A stretch of 64,000 nucleotides of DNA from Nitrospira sp. (GCA_005239465.1 SPAW01000024.1:62001-126000); one strand, 5' to 3'; numbered from the stretch's first letter, positions 34,512 to 44,125 are shown. Numbers and translations: made by a program. Notes: generated by a model not told the origin, from the letters alone.

Positions 34512-35807
34512 TTACAACGATTTGACGCGATAGGTCAGAAAGCGGGACTGTGTATACTCATGAATGATCTTCTGCGCCTCGTCCCGGTCTTTGTCCCTGC
34601 TCAACGTGGCGAGATATTTCTCCCTCAAGGCAGGTTCGGGGGCGGGAATGAGCGCATAGTTGAGGACCGTTTCCACGGTCGCTGCGATCGTCCCGACCGG
34701 CAACGTCTGTGCAAATGGGACCTTCCTGGTGTTGCCGCCTTTGATGAAGGGATCGGGGATCGGACCACGCAGGATCTTGTCATACGGCAACCCAAACTGC
34801 TTCGTCTCTTCGGAGAGGACCTTGCCCTTCACATCCTTCGTCGTGACGGTCAGGAAGAACTGCTTCAGCACCGGGTCGCCGTCAGGGAAGCTGTGCGGGA
34901 GGCTCCCGATCTTTACGAGAACGACCCCCTCCACGGTGGCGCCGGTCTTTGCCACGTCGATATCGATGCGCGGCATCCACTCAGCCTGGAGGTTGCGATT
35001 CTTCAGCAGGGTACCAGGGACCACCACGCCGCGAAACCAATGGCGGCCGATGGCTCTGGTCATGGCCCCACGCCGCGATGTCGAACTGCCGGTCGAGGGC
35101 TCCATGTGGCAATCCTGACAGATCGTGCCTTGGAGAATTTCTCCCGGCAGGTCCTTCTGCGTCACATCCTTCACTTTATCGAAATGGCATGAGGCACAGA
35201 AGTTTGCCTCGCGGAACAGGTCCGACTGCGCAGACGAATGGACCAGGTTCTCTTCCGGATCGGCGTAGGGCCCATAGAGCGTGGTCCCCGGTTGCACCTT
35301 GAAGGTCGGCGGCGGGTTCGGCGTTTTCTCCACCGCATTGATCAAATGACAGGACGCACAGCCGATCCCCTCGACCTGGGGCTTGCCGGCTAAGACTTGC
35401 GCCACAATTTTCTCAGCATGCTGCGGGAATATTGACGTAGAGGGCACATGGCACGAAAGGCACCGGCGCCGATCATCCGGCGACGGATTCGTCTGCATCC
35501 AGACACCCAGCACGGTTCGAAAGACCGGCGACTCCAGCGAGGTGCCGTGCAAGAGGGCCGCATCGACCCGGCCGAACGTTTTCAAGTCAGGCGTCTGCTC
35601 CCTGACGCCCTTCCACTCTTCATAGTGGCGGTCATGGCATTGCTTGCAATCTTCCGACCGGATGAACACCTTTTCAATTTCGGCCACCCAATCAGCGGGA
35701 ACCTGTCCATCCGACTTTTGCGCGCGCGCGCGCTCATGATAGAGCGCGTTGATGCCCATGATCAGCAGCACCAACCCGATTGTCCCAACGGTTCGTAGCT
35801 TCGTCAT
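34512..35807 (-). CDS. five-haem c-type cytochrome
   Basis: A 431-residue exported protein with a signal (VGTIGLVLLIMGINALYHER) and five CxxCH sites: CKQCH, CLSCH, CASCH, CASCH and CQDCH. DRHYEEWKGV follows the first. The C-terminal beta-rich domain carries LPHSFPDGDPVLKQF. The ATG at 35807 is preferred because it begins a clean signal; a GTG at 35825 overlaps the stop of the PDZ gene. With the downstream paralog it probably forms a periplasmic electron-transfer pair serving the respiratory block. Confidence 0.87.
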   Translation of the reverse strand: MTKLRTVGTIGLVLLIMGINALYHERARAQKSDGQVPADWVAEIEKVFIRSEDCKQCHDRHYEEWKGVREQTPDLKTFGRVDAALLHGTSLESPVFRTVLGVWMQTNPSPDDRRRCLSCHVPSTSIFPQHAEKIVAQVLAGKPQVEGIGCASCHLINAVEKTPNPPPTFKVQPGTTLYGPYADPEENLVHSSAQSDLFREANFCASCHFDKVKDVTQKDLPGEILQGTICQDCHMEPSTGSSTSRRGAMTRAIGRHWFRGVVVPGTLLKNRNLQAEWMPRIDIDVAKTGATVEGVVLVKIGSLPHSFPDGDPVLKQFFLTVTTKDVKGKVLSEETKQFGLPYDKILRGPIPDPFIKGGNTRKVPFAQTLPVGTIAATVETVLNYALIPAPEPALREKYLATLSRDKDRDEAQKIIHEYTQSRFLTYRVKSL

Positions 35808-35824
35808 GCCTGTGCCGACCCTCA

Positions 35825-36226
35825 CTAATCCCGCTTACAGCCGACAAAATGGAAATTGACGCCCCACCCGACTGGATCGCCGGGATCGGCCGGCTCGTAT
35901 GTCCCGACGGTAAAGTTGCATTCCTTCATCGCCTTCTTAATCGCGTTCCCGAAATCGATCATGGTCCTGATTTCGGTCTTGTCGATTTCTTTGATGACCG
36001 ACCGAACCTTGATGCCCGCATAGTCCGCCCGTGAATTGCCGATCACTTCAAACACTGCGACGCCTTGCGGTTGCTGCAGATTCAGCTCTTTCTGAATGTC
36101 TTCATCCACCGCCCCAACGACGATGCCGAACTCCTCCCCAAGCCGCGCCGCCTCCCCCTCCGTCATTGCACTGGACTCAGTCGCAGCCTGCGCGACTCCC
36201 ATGTCTGTGAAAAACAGACTGCTCAA
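35825..36226 (-). CDS. PDZ-domain protein, start uncertain
   Basis: A protein of up to 133 residues with one PDZ-type domain (PQGVAVFEVIGNSRADYAGI, then KVRSVIKEIDKTEIRTMIDF) and two Cys near the C-terminus. The TTG at 36226 gives only a short hydrophobic lead ending GVAQAA. A complete signal peptide can be read further upstream without ATG, GTG or TTG, through sequence that also forms a terminator-like hairpin. The next ATG (36202) would remove the signal. It may be a periplasmic accessory of the adjacent cytochromes. Confidence 0.65.
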   Translation of the reverse strand: MSSLFFTDMGVAQAATESSAMTEGEAARLGEEFGIVVGAVDEDIQKELNLQQPQGVAVFEVIGNSRADYAGIKVRSVIKEIDKTEIRTMIDFGNAIKKAMKECNFTVGTYEPADPGDPVGWGVNFHFVGCKRD

Positions 36227-36229
36227 CAG

Positions 36230-36259
36230 AAAAAAAGCCCATCCGCAGGGGAGGGCTTT
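36230..36259 (-). terminator. Rho-independent terminator
   Basis: On the minus strand AAAGCCCTCC pairs with GGATGGGCTTT (one bulged base) around a CCTGC loop, followed by a run of T. It ends transcripts coming from the gamma-subunit-like gene at 36358, or partly attenuates reading into the PDZ-cytochrome genes. Confidence 0.7.
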
Positions 36260-36357
36260 GTGTGCTCGCGATTGAGATCGAATGGACTCCCTCTCTCACA
36301 ATCCTGTCACTCGACGAGTGAGACAGGTGCAGGCCGTGCTTCATCACACCAGGAAAT

Positions 36358-37191
36358 CTAGAGTTTGGCAACCGGATCAATGGCCAGCTGAAACCACGGA
36401 GCCACGGCCTTCTGGCCATTGCGTTCTTTGTTCTCCCCGTTCCAGACGGCGAACGATACGGTCTGCACGCGACCAGGGATGAGCTTCGCTTCGTTCTCCT
36501 GTTCTTCGCTCACGAGGGGACGGCGCATCACGACCTGCCAGACGCCGTCCTTCCACAGCGCCTTGCCCTGCACACGGCCCTGTTTTTCTTTCGTCGTCAA
36601 CGTGCTGAATCCGCCGCCGATCAAATCTTCCACCGACGAGATCCGGCGCGGGATGACCTCAAACGTCCGCACACCGCCCTCTTTTTTCTCGGACGTCCGA
36701 GCCGCTCGTCGATCGATGTCGCTTTGCCAATCCGCTTTCCAATGCCAGATATTGATGTAGTGATCGAGTTGCCCCATGCAGAAAAAAGCCGGCGCGTCGC
36801 CGAGGGGAAGGCCGATCGCCACCCCGTCCCGGAAGGTGCCCGGCGTCAGCCGATCGTTCTTGGTGTTGTCTTGCCACTCAAGGAAGAACGCGATGTCGGT
36901 CCCGTTGTGCACCGAACGCACCACCAAGGCCCGTGCGGTTGGTTCCGGCCAAACGGGCCGCGTAATCACTTGCCCGCTGAGCGGGAGAGTCATCGGCGAG
37001 ACCTTGCTCCAAGCAGCATCTTCGGGAGCATTCGGCAGATCGCCCTCGACCAAACGAGATCGGATGATCATCCCTTCGGAACTAACGAGTGGAATCCCGA
37101 ATCCACCGAGGATGCTGGCCACGATGAGAAGACTCGACAGGAACACGAGCAGGAAGGGACGGGAGCGGCAGAGGTTCGTCATTCGCACCAT
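36358..37191 (-). CDS. ethylbenzene dehydrogenase-type haem-binding gamma subunit (NxrC-like)
   Basis: A 277-residue exported protein: signal segment FLLVFLSSLLIVASILGGFG, then the EB_dh-type domain of gamma subunits that hold haem b in periplasmic molybdenum enzymes. Typical elements are WSKVSPMTLPLSGQVITRPV, VRSVHNGTDIAFFLEWQDNT, RDGVAIGLPL, CMGQLDHYINIWHWKADWQ and VQTVSFAVWNGENKERNGQK. It is a shorter paralog of the gene at 43172. The ATG at 37191 is preceded by GGAAGT. It may carry electrons between the enzyme and the nearby cytochromes. Axial haem ligands cannot be fixed by eye. Confidence 0.8.
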   Translation of the reverse strand: MVRMTNLCRSRPFLLVFLSSLLIVASILGGFGIPLVSSEGMIIRSRLVEGDLPNAPEDAAWSKVSPMTLPLSGQVITRPVWPEPTARALVVRSVHNGTDIAFFLEWQDNTKNDRLTPGTFRDGVAIGLPLGDAPAFFCMGQLDHYINIWHWKADWQSDIDRRAARTSEKKEGGVRTFEVIPRRISSVEDLIGGGFSTLTTKEKQGRVQGKALWKDGVWQVVMRRPLVSEEQENEAKLIPGRVQTVSFAVWNGENKERNGQKAVAPWFQLAIDPVAKL

Positions 37192-37285
37192 GCAGTACTT
37201 CCGAGAACCGACGGAATCCGCCGAGATGAACCCAGAATACCACAAAATCCGTGCGAGACAAACGAGAGGACGATGAGGTCGATAA

Positions 37286-38539
37286 TTACGCGAGCTTCAC
37301 CCGGCGGATTTTGTTTTCTCCACGTTCGCAGATATACAGATGTCCTTGCGAATCCAGCGTCAAGCCAACCGGTGAGTTCACTACCGCCTCGATCCCCAGG
37401 AGGCCATCGCCATGCTTGAGCGTCCCAGCGGATTCCTTGGCGACGAACCTCGCAGCGCCGCAGCCGCCCATATTCTTGTCTTCATACCCGCTGTCACCGT
37501 TGCCCGCTACCGTCGTGATGATGCCCGTAACGGCATCCACTTTACGAACCCGGTGATTCATCGTATCGGAGACGTAGAGGTTGTCGTCACGATCAAACGT
37601 CACGGCTTCCGGCGCATGTAACATGGCTCTGATAGCCGGCTTGTCGTCACCGTCGTATCCATACCGGCAGACGCCTGCGACGGTCAAAATAATTCCCGTG
37701 TGCGAATCGATCTTTCGTACACGGTTGCTGCCCTTATCGACGAGATGTACGTCGCCCTTGCTGTTCACCGCAATGCCGACGACATCATAGAGGCGCGTTT
37801 CCATCGCCGGCTTTCCATCATCCAGATACATCGACATATCCAGTCCGTCCGAACAGACCGGCATGAGCCATCCGTGATCATCGCTGAAATCGATTCCGAT
37901 CGCATCGCCTGAGAGCACTACGAGATTCCGGGCGACCAACGGCTGTTCGCGCGCATCATCCTCCGCGGTCCATGTTCCGGCAATCGTCGTCACCATCCCG
38001 GTCTTCGCATCGTACTGGCGAACCTTGTGCGCCTGAGTATCGGCGATATACAGCACATCGTCCTGGTCGAACGCGATCGCGGCCGGCCATGTGAGATTCA
38101 CCTCCAGCGCTGGACCATCTCCGTTAAAACCGTGCAGGCCCGTGCCAACCACCGTCGTGATGATGCCCGTCTCGCGATCGATCTTGCGAATCCGATTGCT
38201 CCCCGAATCGCAGATGTACAAGTTGTTCTGGGAATCAAACGCCACGTCCAGCGGCAGGTAGAGCCCGGCTTCCCCACAGAGGCCTTCGTCGCCGCTGTAG
38301 CAGGTTTCCCCGATCCCGGCGAAATTGTGGAGCGTGCCCTCTTGGAGATTGATGCGCCGGATGCGGTCGGAGCCGGACTCGGCGACGTAGAGCCACTTCT
38401 CTTCCTTGTCGAGCGCGACGTGATGCGGGAGCGGAATCCCCGCCTTCACCGCACGTTTGCCGTCACCCGTACTGCGTGCTTTGCCGTTCCCCGCAAAGGT
38501 TTCGATGTAGCCGCCGGCCAACTGCAGTTCTGTATCCAT
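37286..38539 (-). CDS. NHL-repeat beta-propeller protein
   Basis: A 417-residue protein of repeated NHL blades: LPHHVALDKEEKWLYVAESG, LPLDVAFDSQNNLYICDSGS, TWPAAIAFDQDDVLYIADTQ, and APEAVTFDRDDNLYVSDTMN. Each blade ends in xxRIRKID-like turns and is followed by GIITTVAGxG. There are about six blades. It has no signal peptide in this reading although such propellers are often exported. Role unknown; its place between TatA and a gamma-type subunit suggests a scaffold in respiratory-complex biogenesis. Confidence 0.85.
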   Translation of the reverse strand: MDTELQLAGGYIETFAGNGKARSTGDGKRAVKAGIPLPHHVALDKEEKWLYVAESGSDRIRRINLQEGTLHNFAGIGETCYSGDEGLCGEAGLYLPLDVAFDSQNNLYICDSGSNRIRKIDRETGIITTVVGTGLHGFNGDGPALEVNLTWPAAIAFDQDDVLYIADTQAHKVRQYDAKTGMVTTIAGTWTAEDDAREQPLVARNLVVLSGDAIGIDFSDDHGWLMPVCSDGLDMSMYLDDGKPAMETRLYDVVGIAVNSKGDVHLVDKGSNRVRKIDSHTGIILTVAGVCRYGYDGDDKPAIRAMLHAPEAVTFDRDDNLYVSDTMNHRVRKVDAVTGIITTVAGNGDSGYEDKNMGGCGAARFVAKESAGTLKHGDGLLGIEAVVNSPVGLTLDSQGHLYICERGENKIRRVKLA

Positions 38540-38580
38540 AGACGTGACTTACGTCTCCTCACTCACACGGGATGATTCGC

Positions 38581-38859
38581 TTACGCGCGCGTGGTCGGTT
38601 GCACGGTAGCGGCAGGCTGGTCCACCGCGACGGCCTGAGCCGGCGCCGCGGTAATGGCCTGGGGGGGCGCCGCCATCTGCTGCTGTGCCGCCGCCTGGGC
38701 TTCGGCCTCAATCGCATCCGCCTCGTGCACGGACTTTTTGAATCCCTTAATCGCCTTGCCCAATCCCTCGCCCAACTGCGGCAACTTTCCCGCGCCGAAA
38801 ATAATCAGCACGATGACCAGGATCAGGATCAGCTCTGTAAAACCAAGACTCCCAAACAT
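38581..38859 (-). CDS. tatA: twin-arginine translocase subunit TatA/E
   Basis: A 92-residue protein with the TatA plan: a short periplasmic start (MFGSLG), one membrane segment ([20 protein letters not shown]), the [10 protein letters not shown] hinge, an amphipathic helix ([14 protein letters not shown]) and an Ala/Gln/Pro-rich tail. TatA forms the pore that exports folded, cofactor-bearing proteins. No tatB or tatC is in the window. Being inside the gamma-subunit block, it may be dedicated to export of that enzyme. Confidence 0.92.
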   Translation of the reverse strand: MFGSLGFTELILILVIVLIIFGAGKLPQLGEGLGKAIKGFKKSVHEADAIEAEAQAAAQQQMAAPPQAITAAPAQAVAVDQPAATVQPTTRA

Positions 38860-38884
38860 AGTGCGCTCCTTCCTAAAGGGTGAA

Positions 38885-39697
38885 TCAGGCCCCGGAAATG
38901 TCTTTCGCTTTCTTCGCGAACCGTTCTTTCAAACGTTTGCGGGCCTCCTCGGCCTGCTCGAACATCTTGCACTTGTCATAGACGCTGATAAGATTGTAGT
39001 ACGCCAGCGGCTCATCCGGATTGTGCTCGACGGCGCTCTCCATGACTGTGATCGCCAGGTCGGTTTTCTTGTGATTGAGGGCGATTTCCATCAGCTTGAA
39101 GCTCGACTCCAAATGCTTCGGGTCCAGTTCCAACGTTCGGAGATAGCACTGAATCCCCATGTCGATCGTGTTGTAGTCGGACACTTGCGGATTATCCAAC
39201 TCGATATACACCCCGGCCAGGTTGTACCACGCGATCGGATCATCCGGGGTAATTTCAACGAGGCGCTCGTAGTAGTCCTTCGCGTCCATGTATTTCTTCT
39301 TGTCCGCGTAGACCCGGCCCAGATTGAACAGCGCCAGCACATCGTGCGGGTAGACCTCCAACGCATGTCGAAACTCGGCCTCGGCCTCATCGGTCATGTT
39401 CTTCGTCGCATAGATGGTCCCGAGGTTTGAGTAATACATGGCCAGCGAGCGATTCATCTCCGCGCGCAAGCCTTCGGCCATCTCAATCGATTTCTTCACT
39501 TCCGCAAGGGCATCATCGAGACGGCCCTTACTGAAGTAGAGTTCGCCCAAGCGGCAGCGCGCCTGGAAATCGTCCGGCTCGGTCGCGAGCAACTTTTCAA
39601 TTTCGGCGATTTCTTCGTCCGCCGACAGGGGCTGATCGCCCGGATCGACCGCAGTGCCTATCTGAGTTGGTTCCGACATCGGTGTTGGTGTGCTCAT
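38885..39697 (-). CDS. TPR protein
   Basis: A 270-residue protein with about five tetratricopeptide repeats, for example [40 protein letters not shown] and [15 protein letters not shown]. There is no signal peptide or membrane anchor, so it is a cytoplasmic interaction scaffold. It lies 31 bases after the membrane-protein gene and 26 before tatA, so it is part of the same leftward unit. Confidence 0.82.
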   Translation of the reverse strand: MSTPTPMSEPTQIGTAVDPGDQPLSADEEIAEIEKLLATEPDDFQARCRLGELYFSKGRLDDALAEVKKSIEMAEGLRAEMNRSLAMYYSNLGTIYATKNMTDEAEAEFRHALEVYPHDVLALFNLGRVYADKKKYMDAKDYYERLVEITPDDPIAWYNLAGVYIELDNPQVSDYNTIDMGIQCYLRTLELDPKHLESSFKLMEIALNHKKTDLAITVMESAVEHNPDEPLAYYNLISVYDKCKMFEQAEEARKRLKERFAKKAKDISGA

Positions 39698-39727
39698 ACG
39701 ATTTTGACCCGTATATACGGTCCCCTC

Positions 39728-40849
39728 TTAAGCCTGCTCGGTGATGAGTCCTTCAGGTGATCCCATCAATGGACTGCTGGTGGCTGACGCGGGTTCCGCG
39801 ACGGTCGGTTTGACCCGATCGAGCGTAAGCAACATCACCCCGAGAATCACCATCAGGGTGAGATTGGAAAACAGCAACGCATACCCGGCAATGAACATGA
39901 GGCCGATGCCGTAGCCGGCTAACCGCCCCATCGTGAGCAGCTTGATGACGGTGTACGACCAACAGAGCAAGCCCCCCGTGTAAATCGCGAACGGGAGATA
40001 GAACGTATAGCCCATGCCAAACTGGAAAATCCAACCGATCCCTTGCGAGGCCTGCCGGACTGCCGAGGCCAAGGTCGGATCATACAAGTCCAACAGATAG
40101 TCGGTAAAGATCAGCGTCGTGAAGATTGTGCCCGTGGTCGCCCAAAACCAAATCGCTCGGTGCCGCCGGCGCCGATTCTTCGTCCGCAAGGACAACCCCC
40201 GTCCATACGCCACGAATACAAGAACGCTCGCCAAGACCATCAGCGCCTCGCCGATCCGATGGGATTCGTAGACAAGGGGCGGCGCCGCCAGTGTTCCGGC
40301 CAAACTGTAGATCGTCGAGATGATCTGATAATACAACCACCCTGAGATCCCAAGATAGTACGTCACCCCGAGAATGCGTTGTGCCCGCTCGTGATGGGTG
40401 ATCAGATACTCCAGCACGAACAACGTGAGCGTGATCAGCGCCAAGCCGTTATAGATGATAGCGCCCAGCATCCCCGGTTGCACGACCAAGAATCCGACGG
40501 TCAACAGCAGCAACAGCGATGTGCCCGCTATCGCAAGTTTGGTCAGCCGGCTGGTCTCATGCCCCACGCCTCGATGAATCATCGTCAGGGTGAGGCCCAA
40601 GAACAACAGAATGGCCACAATGTTGAGCAGCCATGTCCCCACCTCGGTCAAGGCGGTGAACGTGGGCGTAATCCACGGGTGGGCCACAGCCATCTTGCTC
40701 AAATGCATCCCGAGGCGGGAGACCAGACGATACAGGACTAACTCAAGGAAGGAGGTCAACAGGACGAGTTTGACGGTGTACTCGAAAAGGGGGCCAAAGT
40801 CCCCGATCTTTCCCGTTAGTCGCTCGCCCATCGTCGCTGCCTTGATCAC
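39728..40849 (-). CDS. polytopic membrane protein
   Basis: A 373-residue integral membrane protein with roughly nine or ten hydrophobic segments, such as WLLNIVAILLFLGLTLTMIH, LAIAGTSLLLLLTVGFLVV and GIGLMFIAGYALLFSNLTLM. Charged loops include a basic RTKNRRRRHR stretch. Some His residues sit near membrane edges but no clear haem-ligand pair or known transporter motif is visible. The GTG at 40849 or the ATG at 40831 could be the start. It could serve as quinone-side membrane partner of the block, which is inference from context. Confidence 0.7.
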   Translation of the reverse strand: MIKAATMGERLTGKIGDFGPLFEYTVKLVLLTSFLELVLYRLVSRLGMHLSKMAVAHPWITPTFTALTEVGTWLLNIVAILLFLGLTLTMIHRGVGHETSRLTKLAIAGTSLLLLLTVGFLVVQPGMLGAIIYNGLALITLTLFVLEYLITHHERAQRILGVTYYLGISGWLYYQIISTIYSLAGTLAAPPLVYESHRIGEALMVLASVLVFVAYGRGLSLRTKNRRRRHRAIWFWATTGTIFTTLIFTDYLLDLYDPTLASAVRQASQGIGWIFQFGMGYTFYLPFAIYTGGLLCWSYTVIKLLTMGRLAGYGIGLMFIAGYALLFSNLTLMVILGVMLLTLDRVKPTVAEPASATSSPLMGSPEGLITEQA

Positions 40850-40987
40850 GAACTACCCCTCCGTGCAGCAGGCATTATATCTGTCGGAAAAAAACAGGGT
40901 CAATGCTGCCCAGCCGGAGGCGCCAGGACGGCACGCGCGCCAGGAGTCTGTTCGAGTAATCCTTCGTTGCGAGGCAAAGGAGATGCT

Positions 40988-41078
40988 GGCAGATGCGAGG
41001 CCGCAGGCTCGAAAAACCGGAGGCGTATTCGCTGGAATACGTTGAGAATTTTTTCGGGCCGAGAACGACGCAGATGCC
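40988..41078. repeat. imperfect palindromic repeat
   Basis: The segment starts GGCAGATGCGAGGCCGC and ends GAACGACGCAGATGCC, with an inner perfect stem GTATTC/GAATAC around CGCTG and a CGTTGAG block like that in the 24820 element. It fills most of the gap between the membrane-protein and radical SAM genes, where no gene is visible. Confidence 0.5.
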
Positions 41079-41123
41079 TGCAAATCGTTTGACGCAGTAG
41101 AATGGCATTACTCGGACAGACTC

Positions 41124-42905
41124 CTATGAGCCGATCGGTTGAGGCGCCTGTCGGGCCTCTTCTTTCGCCTTCGCGATGTACAGCAATCCATCAGCCATTG
41201 AATAGTTGAAGGGCAGCTCACAAACCACTTCGCTGACCCGTTCATAGACGTACTGATAGAGTTGTTCGGCCTGGTCCGGCGTCATGCCTTCTTGAACTTC
41301 ATAGAAGAATCCAAGGCTGAGGTCCTCTGCCGACGGACGCATAATGCGCCTGATCCCGTACCCGGCCGGATCGCTCATGATCGGGGCTTCCTTCTCGAGG
41401 TCGAACAGGCAGGGCTGACAGGAAAACCCGAATGAATCGTGGAGCTTCTTGCTTTCCACGATAAAGTTCATCGTATCGAGAGCCTCTTCTTCTGTTTCCG
41501 TGGGGAATCCCACGATGATGTAGCAATGCACGGCAATGCCGAGATCGACGCAGTCGTCCGCGATGCGTCGGACCCATTCTTGTTTGATCCCCTTCTTCAT
41601 GAAATCCATGACGCGCTGGTTGAAGGATTCCAGTCCGAAGACAATCTTCAAACACCCGGCATCCCGCATCGACGCCAGCAGATCGCGCGTGAGATTCTTC
41701 TCAAACCGCATTTCGCACGTCCACTTCACATCGAGGCGCTTCTCAATCATCTGCTGGCAGAGCCGTTTCGTCGGCGACAGGGCGAAACATTCGTCGGTAA
41801 AAAAGAAATGCTGCGTCCCGTAGCGCTGCTTGAGCCATGCCAATTCCTCGATCGTTCGTCCCGGTTCCTTCTGCCTGAAGTTCTGGTGATCGAGCGTGAG
41901 CGCGCAGAACGCGCAATCTTTGTAATAGCAGCCGCGCGAGAACTGGACCGGCAGCACCGGCTCTGGTGACAAGTATCGACAAAGCGGGAAGCCATCATAA
42001 TTCGGCACAGGCAGCTGATTCACGTTCTCGGAGTAGAACGGCTGGTTGACCGTGATCTTCCCATTCTGCCGATAGATCAGGTTGGGAACCTTGCTGTAGT
42101 CCATCTTGCCGGCCAGCTGATTGACCAATTCCAGCAGCGCCGTTTCCCCTTCGAACACGACGATATCGTCGGCCAGTTCGAAGAGACTCGGGCAGCGGCG
42201 AATGTTATCAACGAGACGCGTAAAGATGCTCCCGCCGATCGTGACATGCAGATCCGGCGCAGTTTCCTTGATCAATCGACAGAGCGTCAGACCGGGGATG
42301 ATCTGCGACGTGGCGGTGATCGACACCCCGATTAAGTCGGGGCGATCGTTCACGATCGATGGAATGAACTTATCACGGAAGAGACTGATATAGGGATTCT
42401 GCGCTTCGTCACGAATGACTTTCATCAGGTCTTTCGAGGAGTAGATCGAGTAATTGCTGAACTGATTGTCGACGACGGTGAGTCTGGTCGGAAAATAGAC
42501 CGAAGAGACCAGCTCCAGCCACTTGTCGATCATGAACAGGCTGGCACGATACGCATCGAGGTCATAGAAGCCTTCACCTCGCAGTGTCTCCTTGGCGAGT
42601 TCGATTCGGTCGATCAGATAGGCAAACCGATCGAGCGAATCGGTAACCTTCGCATAGTGTTCCCGGCTCATGGCACCCGTCTCCCCTGACTGTGTCCGCT
42701 CAAGCTCACGCTGCTTGTCGATCAACTGCTGATGAACTTCAGCCCCATAGGATCTCGTGAGCACTCCATCCAACAGCTCGATGCCGAGATCATGTTGCGA
42801 GACTTCCGACACGCCTCCCTGATGCAGAAATCCCGTCAGGGACGGCAGGCTCAAATAGGGCTGAGAAGGATGCCAGGTCGGAGGGAAAAGCAGCGAGACT
42901 TTCAT
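41124..42905 (-). CDS. B12-binding radical SAM protein
   Basis: A 593-residue protein. The N-terminal region (to about 290) has a cobalamin-binding-type Rossmann part (LIGVSITATSQIIPGLTLCR and VTIGGSIFTRLV) but no obvious DxHxxG. The radical SAM domain carries the cluster motif CYYKDCAFC near residue 325, a C-x4-C-x2-C variant, followed by FFFTDECFALSP and IIVGFPTETEEEA. Such enzymes methylate or rearrange unreactive carbons in cofactor, lipid or peptide synthesis. The product cannot be named. Its position suggests a cofactor or modification step for the respiratory block. Confidence 0.85.
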   Translation of the reverse strand: MKVSLLFPPTWHPSQPYLSLPSLTGFLHQGGVSEVSQHDLGIELLDGVLTRSYGAEVHQQLIDKQRELERTQSGETGAMSREHYAKVTDSLDRFAYLIDRIELAKETLRGEGFYDLDAYRASLFMIDKWLELVSSVYFPTRLTVVDNQFSNYSIYSSKDLMKVIRDEAQNPYISLFRDKFIPSIVNDRPDLIGVSITATSQIIPGLTLCRLIKETAPDLHVTIGGSIFTRLVDNIRRCPSLFELADDIVVFEGETALLELVNQLAGKMDYSKVPNLIYRQNGKITVNQPFYSENVNQLPVPNYDGFPLCRYLSPEPVLPVQFSRGCYYKDCAFCALTLDHQNFRQKEPGRTIEELAWLKQRYGTQHFFFTDECFALSPTKRLCQQMIEKRLDVKWTCEMRFEKNLTRDLLASMRDAGCLKIVFGLESFNQRVMDFMKKGIKQEWVRRIADDCVDLGIAVHCYIIVGFPTETEEEALDTMNFIVESKKLHDSFGFSCQPCLFDLEKEAPIMSDPAGYGIRRIMRPSAEDLSLGFFYEVQEGMTPDQAEQLYQYVYERVSEVVCELPFNYSMADGLLYIAKAKEEARQAPQPIGS

Positions 42906-43045
42906 GGCAGCTCTAGTTCCAGTTGCACCGGAAAATCAACAGGTTTTGAGAGAAAATCACTTGGGGTTATACTCTCCGCGCTTCTTGAAATGCAACTCTG
43001 CACCCGCCGTCCATTTCGGCGCAATTGTCGCTTCACTCTTTCAGT

Positions 43046-43104
43046 AAAAAGAGGAGGCCCCGGACCGTTTCGTCACTTATCGTGACAATGATCCGGGGCC
43101 TCTC
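43046..43104 (-). terminator. Rho-independent terminator after the NxrC-like gene
   Basis: On the minus strand GAGGCCCCGGA pairs with TCCGGGGCCTC, with an inner TGTCAC/GTGACGA hairpin in the loop, and is followed by CTCTTTTTA. It closes the torD-gamma subunit unit. Confidence 0.75.
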
Positions 43105-43171
43105 TTTGACTTCTACCGACTCTATGCTCTCCGACGACGGAGATTCACGGTCTTTCCCGAGACCGGCTCAC

Positions 43172-44125
43172 TTACTGAAGCTTTAGCGTGAACCAGGTAG
43201 AGAGCGCCTTCATACCGTTACGCTCGATGTTGGCACCGTCCCACACCGCAAACGCGATGGGCACGGACATCCCCGCCTTGAACTGCGTGTCGTTGGCATC
43301 GCTGTTTTCCAGCGTCCGCTTCACGACCACGCGCCAAGTCGGGCCTGAATAGGCGCCGCCCTTGACGGACCCGGACGGTTCCCATACACCGTTCCCGATC
43401 ACATCCTGGTGGGCCTGCGTCGTGAGAGTGCTGAAGCCGTTCGCATTCAGGTCTTCGACCGAGCTCACACGAAGCGTCGGGTCGGACAAGATGTTCCCGG
43501 ACCAGATTCCGGGGTTGAAGGGGCCGAGGCTTCGACCGATCCGATCCGGATAGGTCACGCCGCCGGCCGGCTCTTCAAAGTAGTAGTCCCAGAAAATGCC
43601 GGGGTACTGATCGTCCACGTCCCAGATCCCGGCGCTGTCCTTGCCGAGATCCTTCTGCCATTCCGCGTTCCAGCGCCAGATGTTGGTGGTCCCGCCGGAT
43701 TGTCCCATACATTGGAACGGCGGCGCACCGGAGGTGTTCACCGGAAACATCACGGCGACCTGGTCCCGGAAGTCCTGTGGACCGATCGTCGTATCGTTCT
43801 TGGTCTGATCGATCCACTCCAAACGCAATCCGACGTCCTTGCCATTCGTCATGGCCTTCACGAACACCGACTTCACAGAGATGTTCGGATGCATGGGGGT
43901 GGTGATCAACTGGCCGCTCAGCGGAACTACGACACCCGGAACGCCTTCCCAAATCGGGTTGGCGCCATCCATGGGGATCGAGCCCTTGATCGTCTTGGCC
44001 GGAATCGTGACCGGCTGGCTTACGGCCAGCGGTACTTGCCCAATCGTCAGCATGACACCGACGGTGAGGGCAGAGAGAAGAATGGCAAACACCAATTTCT
44101 TGTTGGTGGTCTGCACTACTCTCAT
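43172..44125 (-). CDS. NxrC-like haem-binding gamma subunit
   Basis: A 317-residue exported protein with a signal (LVFAILLSALTVGVMLTIGQ) and an ethylbenzene dehydrogenase gamma-type domain: VPLSGQLITTPMHPNISVKS, KDVGLRLEWIDQTKNDT, RDQVAVMFPV, CMGQSGGTTNIWRWNAEWQ and VPIAFAVWDGANIERNGMKA. In Nitrospira such proteins are candidate gamma subunits of nitrite oxidoreductase. It lies directly after torD and shares its promoter. The ATG at 44125 has a GGAGG site. Catalytic subunits are not in the window, so the partner enzyme is inferred. Confidence 0.82.
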   Translation of the reverse strand: MRVVQTTNKKLVFAILLSALTVGVMLTIGQVPLAVSQPVTIPAKTIKGSIPMDGANPIWEGVPGVVVPLSGQLITTPMHPNISVKSVFVKAMTNGKDVGLRLEWIDQTKNDTTIGPQDFRDQVAVMFPVNTSGAPPFQCMGQSGGTTNIWRWNAEWQKDLGKDSAGIWDVDDQYPGIFWDYYFEEPAGGVTYPDRIGRSLGPFNPGIWSGNILSDPTLRVSSVEDLNANGFSTLTTQAHQDVIGNGVWEPSGSVKGGAYSGPTWRVVVKRTLENSDANDTQFKAGMSVPIAFAVWDGANIERNGMKALSTWFTLKLQ

